Assembly (NCBI RefSeq): GCF_014197855.1
Contig: NZ_JACIGJ010000018.1
Span: 1 to 59,546 of the forward strand
DNA length: 59,546 nt
DNA from: Roseospira marina
GTDB lineage: Bacteria; Pseudomonadota; Alphaproteobacteria; Rhodospirillales; Rhodospirillaceae
Direction of reading: 5' to 3'
The translations under genes were made by a program, and so were the position numbers. The notes under the pieces were generated by a model. The model did no database searches. It saw only the letters and a list, made by a program, of their open reading frames with translations, and was not told the DNA's origin. Shown here piece by piece: positions 58,801 through 59,546 of this stretch. The stretch's first letter is position 1. The number at the start of each line of letters is the position of its first letter.

Positions 58801-59546
<746 letters not shown>

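Overview
The window is a very GC-rich (roughly two thirds G+C or more), densely coded bacterial chromosome segment. Single-copy housekeeping genes, a LexA box of the GTTC-N7-GTTC type, a COQ9 homologue, and the runs YggT-DUF167-FolD and rplY-pth point to an alphaproteobacterium, probably of the Rhodospirillales. I see no rRNA, CRISPR array, prophage or insertion sequence. Long antisense open frames are everywhere, as expected at this GC content, and are left out.

Layout. 0-2.2 kb (minus): an O-antigen/capsule type ABC exporter (permease and ATPase with a Wzt-like C-terminal domain). 2.4-4.3 kb: DEAD-box helicase and cold-shock protein. 4.7-9.5 kb: GNAT acetyltransferase, YggT, DUF167, a FolD with altered motifs, and an OmpR-type two-component pair. 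9.5-11.8 kb: divergent LysE exporter and AraC regulator, then COQ9. 12-20.1 kb: a probable ferric-siderophore locus with a TonB-dependent receptor, IclR regulator, exported Ntn-hydrolase acylase, two small DUF3325/DUF3649-like membrane proteins and a PepSY membrane protein. 20.1-25.7 kb: rplY, pth, metK with a structured leader, and a CopA-type copper ATPase. 25.7-32.4 kb: a sensor kinase with a haem c motif in its periplasmic domain, a lactate-utilisation operon (lutA, lutB, a small membrane protein, lutC), then Smr and XRE proteins.

32.5-52 kb holds most of an exopolysaccharide system in two blocks. The plus-strand block is a Wzc-type tyrosine kinase/chain-length protein, an unknown membrane protein and an O-antigen ligase-like protein. 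A CMP-sugar synthetase, lexA, msrP, a tripartite tricarboxylate (TctC-B-A) transporter and a papain-like cysteine protease follow. The minus-strand block is a PrsT-like TPR lipoprotein, initiating glycosyl-phosphate transferase, UDP-sugar dehydrogenase, GT4 glycosyltransferase and a methyltransferase split by a nine-G tract. 52.4-59.5 kb: an rRNA 2'-O-methyltransferase, a chemoreceptor, a methyltransferase/gloB divergent pair, proA, tRNA-Tyr, tRNA-Gly and the 5' part of tuf.

The observations I rate highest are: the methyltransferase at the end of the exopolysaccharide block, whose frame depends on the length of a G tract; the receptor-acylase-PepSY locus, where a near-identical 14-mer lies upstream of both the receptor and the acylase; the haem c sensor kinase facing the lactate operon across a 32-bp dyad; a FolD lacking several family motifs; two mutually exclusive 8-bp hairpins in the metK leader; and many short tandem repeats, usually in three copies.
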